DNA of 44,176 nt from Candidatus Omnitrophota bacterium (GCA_018826075.1 JAHKAJ010000019.1:1-44176), one strand, 5' to 3'; shown: positions 16,693 to 24,463, counted from the stretch's first letter. Numbers and translations: made by a program. Notes: a model not told the origin generated them from the sequence alone.

Positions 16693-17360
16693 TTTCTAAG
16701 GTAGGCCTGATCATGGTCTGCGCCGGAAGCGGCAAGCGGCTGGGTTACTTAGATAAAGCTTTTGTAAAGCTGGACCGAAAACCGCTTTTTCTGCATGCTT
16801 TTGCGGCTTTTAAAAAGTTTAAACAGATCAAGCAGGTAATATTTGTATTTAGAGAAAACAGCCTTAAAAAAGCCAGAACTTTGGTTAAAGACCAACGGGC
16901 GGTTTTTGTAAAAGGCGGAAAGCACCGTAAAGATTCCGTGTTTTGCGGTTTGAAGGCCTTAGATAAATCTATCGAGCATGTTCTGATCCATGACGGGGCC
17001 AGGCCGCTGGTGTCGGAAAAGATTATCAGAGGTGTCTTGGTTGGCTTAGAGAAATACCCGGCTGTGATCTCGGCAATTCCGGCTCAGGATACGGTTAAAT
17101 CAATCCGCCGGGGTTTTGTAAGCAAAACTTTGAACCGCGAAGAAATTTTTCTTGTCCAGACTCCTCAGGGTTTTAAGAAAGATGCACTGCTTAAGGCTTA
17201 TGACAAATATCGAGATAAGAAGTTTACTGACGATTCTCAGTTTATCGAACTTTTAGGCCTGAAGGTTAAGGTGTCAGTGGGAAGCCGTTTTAACCTTAAA
17301 ATAACTTACCCCGAAGATGTTATTTTGGCTGAAGCCATAACTCAAAGTAGAGTAAGATGA
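16689..17360 (+). CDS. ispD: 2-C-methyl-D-erythritol 4-phosphate cytidylyltransferase
   Basis: MEP-pathway step that forms CDP-methylerythritol from MEP and CTP. 223 residues. The nucleotide-binding N-terminus is modified from the usual AAGxGxRMG to VCAGSGKRLG, the second motif is VFVKGGKHRKDSVFCGL, then LIHDGARPLVS, AIPAQDTVKSI and the C-terminal KITYPEDVILAE. All the expected blocks are present. It overlaps both neighbours by ATGA. Confidence 0.94.
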   Translation: MISKVGLIMVCAGSGKRLGYLDKAFVKLDRKPLFLHAFAAFKKFKQIKQVIFVFRENSLKKARTLVKDQRAVFVKGGKHRKDSVFCGLKALDKSIEHVLIHDGARPLVSEKIIRGVLVGLEKYPAVISAIPAQDTVKSIRRGFVSKTLNREEIFLVQTPQGFKKDALLKAYDKYRDKKFTDDSQFIELLGLKVKVSVGSRFNLKITYPEDVILAEAITQSRVR

Positions 17361-17833
17361 AAGATCATAGCATTGGCTTAGGTTTTGACGTTCACAAATT
17401 CAGCAGAAAGAAAAAAAGTCTGATTTTGGGTGGCGCCAAGATCCCTTCAAGTCTTAGCCTGGATGCGGTTTCTGACGGCGATCTGGTGTTGCACGCTATT
17501 TGTGATGCGATCTGCGGGGCAGCTAATCTAGGCGATATCGGTGACTATTTTTCGCCGCAAAGCAAAGCTTCCCAAAATATTGACAGTAAGCAAATAACGC
17601 GTTTCATTTTAAAAAAAATCAGCGGCCGCTATAGAATAAAAAATATAGATATTATCATTATCAGCCAACGCCCCCGCCTGGTAAGCCATAAAAAGGCTAT
17701 TACTGATTCGTTGAAGAAGATCTTAGCGGTTTCCAATCTGAATGTAAAAATCAAATCCAAAGAAGGCCTGGATATTTTGGGGACTAAAGACAGCATGAGC
17801 TGCCTGGCTATAGCCCTGTTGCGTAAAAAATGA
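17357..17833 (+). CDS. ispF: 2-C-methyl-D-erythritol 2,4-cyclodiphosphate synthase
   Basis: MEP-pathway cyclase, 158 residues, normal length. The metal site is in GLGFDVHKF (Asp and His ligands) and in SDGDLVLHAICDAICGAANL (third His), with LGDIGDYF after it. The common TGIGFDVH start has LGLGFDVH here and the common SHSDGD has AVSDGD; both are minor variations. A C-terminal KSKEGLDILGTKDSMSCLAI fits the IspF end (TTTEGLGFTGRGEGIAA pattern). It is coupled to ispD and cysS by ATGA overlaps. Confidence 0.94.
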   Translation: MKDHSIGLGFDVHKFSRKKKSLILGGAKIPSSLSLDAVSDGDLVLHAICDAICGAANLGDIGDYFSPQSKASQNIDSKQITRFILKKISGRYRIKNIDIIIISQRPRLVSHKKAITDSLKKILAVSNLNVKIKSKEGLDILGTKDSMSCLAIALLRKK

Positions 17834-19251
17834 GCCTAAAAATATATAATTCGTTAACCCGGAAAAAGGAACAATTCGTCCCTTTAAGAAAGGGAAAAGT
17901 CAGCATCTACGTATGCGGGCCGACAGTATATGATGAGCCGCATATCGGCCATGCCCGAAGCGCCTATGTCTTTGATGTTATCCGTAGGTACTTGGAGACA
18001 AAATATAAAATAAAGTTTGTCAGAAACGTCACCGACGTAGATGATAAAATAATCAATAAAGCCAAAGTGGAATTCAAAGGTGAAGACTTAAAGGCTGCGG
18101 TTAAAAAAGTAGCCGATAAATATTTTAAATCCTACAGTGAGTGCATGAATAAGTTAGGGATCAAGCCCCCCAGTAAAGAGCCGAAGGCAACCGAATATAT
18201 CAAGAAGATGGTAAAGTTCATCGCTAAATTAATTAAAACAGGGATTGCCTATGAATCGGGAGGAGATGTTTATTTTGATATCACTAAAGCTAAACAATAT
18301 GGGAAGCTGTCTCATCAGAGCCCGGAAATGATGGAATCCGGGGCCAGGGTCTCACCGGGTGAAAATAAAAAAAGCCCCTTGGATTTTGCTCTCTGGAAAA
18401 AAGCAAAAGATAACGAGCCTAGTTGGCCCAGTCCCTGGGGAAGAGGACGGCCGGGCTGGCATATCGAATGCTCGGTAATGAGCTCGGATATCCTGGGCGA
18501 TAAATTCGATATTCACGGAGGAGGAATAGACCTTATTTTTCCGCATCATGAGAATGAAGTTGCTCAATCCGAAGGAGCCGGAAAAGATTTTGCCAATTAC
18601 TGGATTCATAACGGTTTATTAACTATCAACGGACAAAAAATGGCCAAATCCTTAGGCAATTACATAACGGTCAAGGAAATAGAGGATAGGGGTTACCGTT
18701 TTGATGTCTTAAAGATTTTATTTTTACAAAGCCACTATTCACATCCAGTAGATTTTACTTGGGCCAGAATGGACGAGGTCAATAAAGCTTATGAACGGTT
18801 TTATGTATTATTTCACAAGATAGACAGAGAGTTTGGTTCGAGAGATATTGCTAGATTGCCAACGGGTAGTAGAGGTAATGTAGATCATTTTAAGAAAGAG
18901 TTTGAAGAAGCCATGGACGATAATTTTAATACACCTATGGCTTTGAGCGTATTATTTAATATAGTTAATGAGTGTAATAAGATATTAGAGGATAAACAAG
19001 ATAGCCGTAGGTTTATGCTTCAGTATGCCATGTCTGTTATTATAGAGCTAGGAGGCATTTTGGGTTTATCGTTTAAAGATATTAAGGTAGAGAAATCTGA
19101 TACTTGGGTCACTATTGCTATCGCACAGCGTGAACAATTAAGAAAAGAAGGTAAATATGCCGAAGCAGATGAGATCAGGAAAATGTTAGACGAGAAAGGT
19201 ATCATCTTAGAGGATAGCAAAGACGGTGCGACTTGGCGGAGGAAGATATAG
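17830..19251 (+). CDS. cysS: Cysteinyl-tRNA synthetase
   Basis: Charges tRNA-Cys. 473 residues, complete. HIGH is at 38-41 within EPHIGHARSAYVFDV, Cys29 is the first zinc ligand, GWHIECSVMSS gives the next ligand, DIHGGGIDLIFPHHENEVAQ is the family block, and KMAKSLGNY is the KMSKS motif. The 3' part, from about 18820, uses more AGA, TTA and ATA codons than the 5' part. It ends with TAG one base before the GTG of the transposase, and the transposase ribosome site (GGAGG, 19238-19242) lies inside it. Confidence 0.97.
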   Translation: MSLKIYNSLTRKKEQFVPLRKGKVSIYVCGPTVYDEPHIGHARSAYVFDVIRRYLETKYKIKFVRNVTDVDDKIINKAKVEFKGEDLKAAVKKVADKYFKSYSECMNKLGIKPPSKEPKATEYIKKMVKFIAKLIKTGIAYESGGDVYFDITKAKQYGKLSHQSPEMMESGARVSPGENKKSPLDFALWKKAKDNEPSWPSPWGRGRPGWHIECSVMSSDILGDKFDIHGGGIDLIFPHHENEVAQSEGAGKDFANYWIHNGLLTINGQKMAKSLGNYITVKEIEDRGYRFDVLKILFLQSHYSHPVDFTWARMDEVNKAYERFYVLFHKIDREFGSRDIARLPTGSRGNVDHFKKEFEEAMDDNFNTPMALSVLFNIVNECNKILEDKQDSRRFMLQYAMSVIIELGGILGLSFKDIKVEKSDTWVTIAIAQREQLRKEGKYAEADEIRKMLDEKGIILEDSKDGATWRRKI

Positions 19252-19252
19252 G

Positions 19253-19846
19253 GTGAGTAAAAACTATCATCGTCGCTCAATCCGCTTGCCGGAACGTAAT
19301 TATTCCTACGCCGCAGGATATTTTATAACTGTTTGTACCAAAGACCGGGAATGTTTGTTTGGGGAGATTATTGACCGAAAAATGAATTTGAACCAATACG
19401 GTAGAATTGTGCATGATGAATGGGTACGTACGGCAAATGTTCGTTCTAACGTTGAATTGGGTGCCTTTGTGATTATGCCTAATCATTTTCATGGGATTAT
19501 TAAAATAATTTTTATTGGCACGAATAAACATGTTACCGTAGGGGCGACCCGGCGGGTCGCCCCTACATTGACCGGTATTGATCCAATATCATCCGGTCCT
19601 CAATCGGGATCGATCGGCGCCATCATCGGTCAATTCAAATCAACGGTTACCAAACAAATCAATCAAATTCGCCAGACCCCCGGCACACCAATATGGCAAC
19701 GCAATTATTACGAACATATTATCCGTCAGGGTGTTGAATTAGATGAAAAACGTAAATACATAATTAATAATTTGGCCAATTGGGATGTTGACGAGGAGAA
19801 TGTTAATCGTTGTAGGGGCGAGGTTCCCTCGCCCTGTAAGGGTTAA
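19253..19846 (+). CDS. REP-associated tyrosine transposase (RAYT-2), Y1/HUH family
   Basis: Second single-strand transposase, 197 residues, distinct from the one near base 1000. The GTG at 19253 with GGAGG ten bases upstream gives SKNYHRRSIRLPERNYSYAA, the usual family N-terminus. The HUH motif is in VIMPNHFHGIIKI. The catalytic Tyr is probably in KYIINNLANW, preceded by IIRQGVELDEKR. Two pieces of the protein are encoded by GTAG-type palindromes: residues within VTVGATRRVAPTLTG (REP at 19538-19566), and the last dozen residues RGEVPSPCKG (19812-19846). The in-frame insertion keeps the reading frame. It sits directly behind cysS, so it is likely read from the cysS transcript. Confidence 0.88.
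   Translation: MSKNYHRRSIRLPERNYSYAAGYFITVCTKDRECLFGEIIDRKMNLNQYGRIVHDEWVRTANVRSNVELGAFVIMPNHFHGIIKIIFIGTNKHVTVGATRRVAPTLTGIDPISSGPQSGSIGAIIGQFKSTVTKQINQIRQTPGTPIWQRNYYEHIIRQGVELDEKRKYIINNLANWDVDEENVNRCRGEVPSPCKG
19538..19566 (+). repeat. GTAG-type REP palindrome inside the RAYT-2 gene
   Basis: Inverted repeat of 13 bp: GTAGGGGCGACCC, 3-nt loop GGC, then GGGTCGCCCCTAC. A near-identical copy is at 20475-20503 with the loop GCC. The 5' GTAG is the tetranucleotide typical of REP sequences recognised by RAYT proteins. It is translated in frame within the transposase. Confidence 0.92.
19812..19834 (+). repeat. Diverged GTAG-type REP at the 3' end of RAYT-2
   Basis: Starts with GTAGGGGCGAGG; an 8-bp stem GGGCGAGG (19816-19823) pairs with CCTCGCCC (19827-19834) around TTC. 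The outer part of the right arm has drifted from CCCCTAC to CCCTGTAAGGG. The AAGGG in the drifted arm (19838-19842) is the best ribosome site for tmk, eight bases before its ATG. The palindrome is also read as the C-terminal tail of the transposase. Confidence 0.75.
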
Positions 19847-19850
19847 GGTT

Positions 19851-20462
19851 ATGAAAAGAAAAAAAGCTTTTTTCATCACTGTTGAAGGCTTGGAAGGCAG
19901 CGGAAAGAGTAGTGTTATTAAATTCTTGAACCGTTTTTTAAAAACCAAAAACTTTTCGGTAAAAGTCTACCGCGAGCCGGGTTCGACTCGAATCGGTGAA
20001 AAAATCCGCCGGATCCTTTTAGATAAACAAAATAAAAAATTATCAGCGCATACTGAACTGCTTTTATATCTGGCAGCCCGTACCCAGCTGATCGAGGAAA
20101 AACTAACAAAAGATTTAAAAAATTACGATTTTGTAATTTGTGACCGTTTTTTTGACTCTACTTTGGTTTATCAAGGATATGCTTTGGGTTTAGGCAGAAT
20201 AGTCAATCAGGCAGTCAGAATATTCTCTTTGGGGGTTAAACCGGACCTGACTTTTTATTTAGATGTTTCAGCCAAAACCGGGTTGTCGCGCCTGGGGCAA
20301 AGAGACCGGATCGAATCACGGCCCTTAGCCTTCCATCGTAAGCTCCGCCAAGGGTTTTTAAAACTTTCCCGAAAAAACCGTAAACGTATTAAAGTCATTG
20401 ATGCTGGTGGTAGCTTAGAAGATATTTATAAACAGACAAGAAGGATATTAGAGAAATATTAG
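19851..20462 (+). CDS. tmk: Thymidylate kinase
   Basis: Phosphorylates dTMP to dTDP for DNA synthesis, 203 residues. The P-loop is EGLEGSGKSSV, the substrate block CDRFFDSTLVYQG, and the LID-like REPGSTRIGEKIRRILLD follows the P-loop. ATG at 19851 is chosen because upstream in-frame codons (from 19785) come from the REP repeat and read as an unrelated Arg/Val-rich tail. Thymidylate kinase beside holB is a common bacterial order. Confidence 0.95.
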   Translation: MKRKKAFFITVEGLEGSGKSSVIKFLNRFLKTKNFSVKVYREPGSTRIGEKIRRILLDKQNKKLSAHTELLLYLAARTQLIEEKLTKDLKNYDFVICDRFFDSTLVYQGYALGLGRIVNQAVRIFSLGVKPDLTFYLDVSAKTGLSRLGQRDRIESRPLAFHRKLRQGFLKLSRKNRKRIKVIDAGGSLEDIYKQTRRILEKY

Positions 20463-20471
20463 ATTCGTGTC

Positions 20472-20506
20472 GCTGTAGGGGCGACCCGCCGGGTCGCCCC
20501 TACAGC
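20472..20506 (+). repeat. GTAG-type REP palindrome between tmk and holB
   Basis: The core GTAGGGGCGACCC arm at 20475-20487 pairs perfectly with 20491-20503 around the loop GCC; flanking GCT and AGC extend the stem to 16 bp. It fills most of the 60-bp tmk-holB gap. There is no T-run after it, so a REP rather than an intrinsic terminator is the better reading. Confidence 0.92.
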
Positions 20507-20522
20507 AATCGGTCATTAGAAT

Positions 20523-21320
20523 ATGCAACAAGCCAAAGACTTATTTAATTATTTTCATTCACTTAAGAAACATTCTTCTATCGGCAGCAGTTATATTTTT
20601 GTCGGCGAATATTTTTCCAGTGTATTTGAGATCGTAAAATTGATAAATTGCCAGGCTAAGGAAGGATTTTGCGGCAGCTGCTGGGATTGTCAGGCTGTTG
20701 ACCGGAAAAGTCATCCTGATTTGTTTACCATCGAGCCGGAAGGTTTGACCATAAAAATCGAAACAGTCCGGGAAGTTATCCGCTTCCTGTCGCTAAAGAG
20801 TTTTCGCCTGGGCCGCAAATCGGTAGTTATCCAACAGGCCCAAAACCTCACTCTTCAGGCCCAAAACGCCTTCTTGAAAACTTTAGAGGAGCCGCCGAAA
20901 AACTCCTTTATTGCCTTGTGTACTTCTAAATTGGAGGGGCTGTTGCCGACTATAAATTCTCGCTGCCGTAAGATTTTTTTACCTTTTCAGGAAGAGTCGC
21001 TTGACCTCTCGCTGTTTAAGCCGGTAACCGCTTTCTTAAGCGGCCAGGATATCAGCTTTAAAGACCGTAAGGAGTTTTCGTCTTTTGTTTGGAACCTGAT
21101 CCGCTTCTTACATCAGGGTTTATTGGCTAAAGCCAGCGGCCAAAATAATCAGTTGTCTAACCTGCAAGGATGTGCGATAATCCTAAAAAATCATACCGGT
21201 TCAGAGATCCAGTCTATTTTAGAGGAGCTGCTTAAGATCTATGCCGCTGGCAGCAGTATTAATATTAATCTAGCTTTAAACCTAATACGGATGAATTTCC
21301 AGGGAGGGTTCAATAGATGA
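20523..21320 (+). CDS. holB: DNA polymerase III delta' subunit (clamp loader)
   Basis: Clamp-loader subunit, 265 residues. It shows the zinc-finger cysteines CQAKEGFCGSCWDC, the HPDLFTIEPEG block, IKIETVREVIRFL and LTLQAQNAFLKTLEEPPKNS, followed by LLPTINSRCRKIFLPF with the SRC motif. The Walker A lysine motif of DnaX is absent (SYIFVGEYFSSVFEIVK), as in delta' proteins that do not hydrolyse ATP. No clear ribosome site lies before the ATG at 20523. Its last bases overlap ricT (ATGA). Confidence 0.9.
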   Translation: MQQAKDLFNYFHSLKKHSSIGSSYIFVGEYFSSVFEIVKLINCQAKEGFCGSCWDCQAVDRKSHPDLFTIEPEGLTIKIETVREVIRFLSLKSFRLGRKSVVIQQAQNLTLQAQNAFLKTLEEPPKNSFIALCTSKLEGLLPTINSRCRKIFLPFQEESLDLSLFKPVTAFLSGQDISFKDRKEFSSFVWNLIRFLHQGLLAKASGQNNQLSNLQGCAIILKNHTGSEIQSILEELLKIYAAGSSININLALNLIRMNFQGGFNR

Positions 21321-22114
21321 AAGTCGCCTTAGTGCGTTTACGGGAAGCCGGACAGCTGATGACTTATCAGATTACCGAAGACGTCAATGTGCACGACTAC
21401 GTTATTGTCGAGGCTGACCGGGGTCTTGATTACGGGGAGATAATCGAGATAAGCGATACTGATTTTAATAATCCGGCCTGTGGAAAAGAGACTTCGATCA
21501 GGAGCATCGTCCGTAAGCTAAGTCCTGAGGATTTAAAAGGGATAAAGGAAAATAAAAAAGAGTCTAAAGAGGCCATGCGGATGTGTGCCCGTAAGATCCG
21601 GGAATACAAGCTGGCGATGAAGCTGGTCGATGCCGAATATTCTTTTGACAAGAAAAAGATCGTTTTTTACTTTACTTCCGAAGGCCGGGTTGATTTTCGG
21701 GAATTAGTCAAGGAATTGGCCAAAGTCTTCAAGATCAGGATCGAGATGCGCCAGATCGGAGTAAGGGACGAGGCCAGGCTGTTTGGAGGGGTTGGCCCCT
21801 GCGGGCAGTCTCTCTGTTGCATACGGTTTTTAAAGAGCTTTGAGCCGGTAAGCATGAAGATGGCAAAAATACAAAAACTACCCTTAAGCAGCGGCAAGAT
21901 CTCCGGTATCTGCGGAAGATTGATGTGCTGTTTGTTTTATGAATATAAGAATTACCGCGAGTTGTCCAAGGGTTTACCTAAAGAGGGCCAGACTATTGAT
22001 ACTGCTCAAGGCAAGGGCAAAGTCCTTTCGGTGAATGTTTTAAAACGGCTGGCTTACGTTGAGTTTGAAGACGGCAGGACCGAGAAGATTTCTTTTGATA
22101 ACGATAAACCGTAG
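21317..22114 (+). CDS. ricT: PSP1-domain protein, RicT (YaaT) family
   Basis: PSP1 C-terminal-domain protein; in Bacillus subtilis RicT (YaaT) acts with RicA and RicF on RNA processing and development and binds Fe-S clusters. The 265-residue protein contains the family core with LFGGVGPCGQSLCCIRFL, then GRLMCCLFYEYKNYRELSK, giving clustered cysteines that could hold an Fe-S cluster. No ricA or ricF partner is in the window, so the function here may be limited to the PSP1 scaffold. The TAG stop is part of the next palindrome (GTAG). Confidence 0.9.
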   Translation: MKVALVRLREAGQLMTYQITEDVNVHDYVIVEADRGLDYGEIIEISDTDFNNPACGKETSIRSIVRKLSPEDLKGIKENKKESKEAMRMCARKIREYKLAMKLVDAEYSFDKKKIVFYFTSEGRVDFRELVKELAKVFKIRIEMRQIGVRDEARLFGGVGPCGQSLCCIRFLKSFEPVSMKMAKIQKLPLSSGKISGICGRLMCCLFYEYKNYRELSKGLPKEGQTIDTAQGKGKVLSVNVLKRLAYVEFEDGRTEKISFDNDKP

Positions 22115-22138
22115 GGAACGGTCGCGACCGTTCCCTAC
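22111..22138 (+). repeat. Perfect GTAG palindrome between ricT and metG
   Basis: 28-bp perfect palindrome: GTAGGGAACGGTCG followed at once by its reverse complement CGACCGTTCCCTAC, with no loop. It begins with the same GTAG tetranucleotide as the other REP copies but differs in the arm sequence. Its TAG is the stop codon of ricT (22112-22114). The gap to metG has no other obvious feature. Confidence 0.9.
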
Positions 22139-22149
22139 AAAATAAACTA

Positions 22150-23682
22150 ATGGCCAAATTCTACATTACTACCCCGCTTTACTACGTCAACGCTTCCCCG
22201 CATATCGGCCACGCTTACACTACTGTTATCGCTGATTGCACAGCCCGCTGGCGGCGTCTTAAGGGTGAGGAAGTATTTTTTTTAACCGGTTCAGACGAAC
22301 ACGGCGAAAAGATAAAAAAAGCTGCTGAAAGCTCTGGAAAAGAAGTCAAAGTCTTTGTCGATGAGATCGTAAAGAATTTTGAAAACCTTTGGCAAAGGCT
22401 TAATATCAGTTATGACCGGTTTATCCGGACAACCGATAGCTATCACCAAGCCGCGGTCAAAAAAGTCATTAAAACTTTAGCTGAAAAAGGCGATATTTAC
22501 AAGGCTAATTACCAAGCCTATCATTGTATTCCTTGTGAGTCTTTTTGGACCCCGACTCAACTGGCCGGTAAAGAACTCTGCCCGGACTGCGGCCGGGGAG
22601 TTTCCCAGATCGATGAGGAAAACTACTTTTTTAAACTCTCTAAATATGAAAGCTGGCTAAAAGATTACCTGAAGAATAACCCTGATTCGATTATGCCTAA
22701 AACCCGGTATAACGAGGTAATCGGGTTTTTGGAGAATAACCAGCTGGAAGACCTTTGCATTTCGCGGCCAAAACTGCGGGTATCCTGGGGTATAGATTTT
22801 CCTTTAGACGATAAATATGTAGTCTATGTTTGGTTTGACGCTTTGATTAATTATATTAGCGGTGCCGGGTTTGCCAGCGATGAGAAAAAGTTTAAAAAGT
22901 TTTGGCCGGCTGACATTCATTTTATGGCCAAAGATATTTTAAGGTATCATGCAGTTTTTTGGCCGATAATGCTTAAAGCCTTAGATCTAGAGCTACCGCG
23001 AATGGTTTTTGCTCATGGCTGGTGGAAATTTGAAGGCGAAAAAATGTCTAAGTCCAGGGGCAATATCGTAAACCCCCTTGAGGTAACCGATCAATTCGGA
23101 GTCGATGCTTTGCGTTATTTTTTACTTCGGGAAATCCCGGTCGGGCTCGACGGTAATTTTTTCTATAAACCGCTGATTAGCCGGATCAACAGCGATCTGG
23201 CCAATGACCTGGGAAATCTTTTATACCGGGTGCTTAATATGAGTGAGAAATATTTTCAAGGAAAAGTCATTTCTGGAACGGCTTGTTTCTGGCCGCCGGT
23301 ATTCGAGCCTTTCTTGAAGAATGGCCAGTTGTTTAAAAGTTATCAGGAATACATGGATAGCTGCCAGTTTTCAGTTGCCTTGGAAAAACTTTGGGTTTTT
23401 ATCGGCGTGATGAATAAGTATATCGAAGAGCAAAAACCCTGGGTGCTGTTCAAGGAAAACCGCCTGGATGAGTTAGAACATTTTCTTTGGTCACTTTTAG
23501 AAGGTATTCGGATAGTAGCTTGGTTGATCTTTCCGGTTATGCCGCAAACCTCCGAAGCTATTTTACGCCAGTTGGGTCGTGAACTTAAAGCTGAAAGCCC
23601 CAATTGGTCCAAAGGTGATTTTTCAATAAAAAAAGAAGCCCCGCTTTTTCCCCGTATAGACCTTGACCAGTATGTTGATTGA
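22150..23682 (+). CDS. metG: Methionyl-tRNA synthetase
   Basis: Charges tRNA-Met. 510 residues: HIGH at 18-21 (ASPHIGHAYT), the zinc knuckle CIPCESFWTP...CPDC at about 125-150, KMSKSRGNIV for tRNA/ATP closure, and the helical anticodon domain to the C-terminus. The C-terminal EMAP/Trbp111-like tRNA-binding domain of longer MetRS is absent. It follows the palindrome; tatD begins 11 bp before its end. Confidence 0.96.
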   Translation: MAKFYITTPLYYVNASPHIGHAYTTVIADCTARWRRLKGEEVFFLTGSDEHGEKIKKAAESSGKEVKVFVDEIVKNFENLWQRLNISYDRFIRTTDSYHQAAVKKVIKTLAEKGDIYKANYQAYHCIPCESFWTPTQLAGKELCPDCGRGVSQIDEENYFFKLSKYESWLKDYLKNNPDSIMPKTRYNEVIGFLENNQLEDLCISRPKLRVSWGIDFPLDDKYVVYVWFDALINYISGAGFASDEKKFKKFWPADIHFMAKDILRYHAVFWPIMLKALDLELPRMVFAHGWWKFEGEKMSKSRGNIVNPLEVTDQFGVDALRYFLLREIPVGLDGNFFYKPLISRINSDLANDLGNLLYRVLNMSEKYFQGKVISGTACFWPPVFEPFLKNGQLFKSYQEYMDSCQFSVALEKLWVFIGVMNKYIEEQKPWVLFKENRLDELEHFLWSLLEGIRIVAWLIFPVMPQTSEAILRQLGRELKAESPNWSKGDFSIKKEAPLFPRIDLDQYVD

Positions 23683-24463
23683 TTCACATTGTCATTTAGC
23701 TAATTTTTCAGAGGTTTCCCGGCAGGATTTGCTAAATCAGGCTAAGGCTGGTTCAGGTTATTGCTTTGTTGATTCCAGCATAGACTTGGATAGTTCTATT
23801 CTTTCCAGCCGGCTATCCGAAGTTTACCCCCAGGTCTATACTACCTTAGGCTTTCATCCTTTATCGGTAGAAAGCTTCGGCCAAGAAACCTTAAAGGCCT
23901 ACGGAAATTTGATTAAAAAAAATAAAAAAATTATCGGGGTGGGAGAGATCGGCCTTGATTACAAAGCGGCTTCTAGCCCCAAAAAACAGGAGGATATTTT
24001 TAAAGCTTTTATCCAGCTGGCTGGAGACCATGATCTACCGATAACTATCCATAACCGGATCGATCCCCAGGGAGATAAGCTAGAGCTTCCTCAAGCAGCT
24101 TTGGCCATAATCGATCAGTTTTTTCCCGATTATCAAAAAGTAGTATTTCATTGTTTTTCTCATTCAATAGAGGTTTTGAATCAAATCATTAAAAAGCAAG
24201 GGATGGTCTCTTTTTCTTTGAATATTTTGCGTAAAAGCAAAAAAATCCTCGAATCTTTAGCAGCTTGTCCGCTGGAAAACCTTATTTTAGAGACAGATTC
24301 TCCTTACATGAAAATAAAGGACAGCCATTCAACCCCTTTAGATATCAACAAAGTTTACCAGCGGGCTTGCGAAGTCAAAGCCGTGGATATAGAAAGGTTA
24401 AAAATCCAGGTTTTTTCCAATTTTAAAAAAGTTTTCTCGATCAATCCCGGGAGTTTATCATGA
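23672..24463 (+). CDS. tatD: TatD-family metal-dependent hydrolase
   Basis: Putative Mg-dependent DNase of the amidohydrolase fold. The ATG at 23672 gives the standard start IDSHCHLANF; the in-frame TTG at 23663 would add three residues. Landmarks are GEIGLDYKAA, ITIHNRIDPQGDKLEL, VVFHCFSHS and LETDSPYMKI, which give the metal ligands His and Asp/Glu. 263 residues. The end overlaps mtnA by ATGA. The link to metG (metS-yabD in Bacillus) is conserved. Confidence 0.9.
   Translation: MLIDSHCHLANFSEVSRQDLLNQAKAGSGYCFVDSSIDLDSSILSSRLSEVYPQVYTTLGFHPLSVESFGQETLKAYGNLIKKNKKIIGVGEIGLDYKAASSPKKQEDIFKAFIQLAGDHDLPITIHNRIDPQGDKLELPQAALAIIDQFFPDYQKVVFHCFSHSIEVLNQIIKKQGMVSFSLNILRKSKKILESLAACPLENLILETDSPYMKIKDSHSTPLDINKVYQRACEVKAVDIERLKIQVFSNFKKVFSINPGSLS

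Noticed and set aside
19785..19850. Upstream extension of tmk (22 residues with Arg/Val-rich tail)
   Set aside because: The extension is the translation of the REP palindrome and RAYT-2 end; thymidylate kinases start near the P-loop, and AAGGG lies before the ATG at 19851.
20472..20506. Intrinsic terminator after tmk
   Set aside because: The stem is strong but there is no T-run, and near-identical stems occur inside a coding sequence.
19538..22138. CRISPR array made of the repeated GTAG palindromes
   Set aside because: Only four copies, irregular spacing of hundreds to over a thousand bases, genes between them and no cas genes.
22111..22149. Promoter for metG in the gap (TACAAA near 22135)
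   Set aside because: No -35 box in place; the sequence is the palindrome edge.
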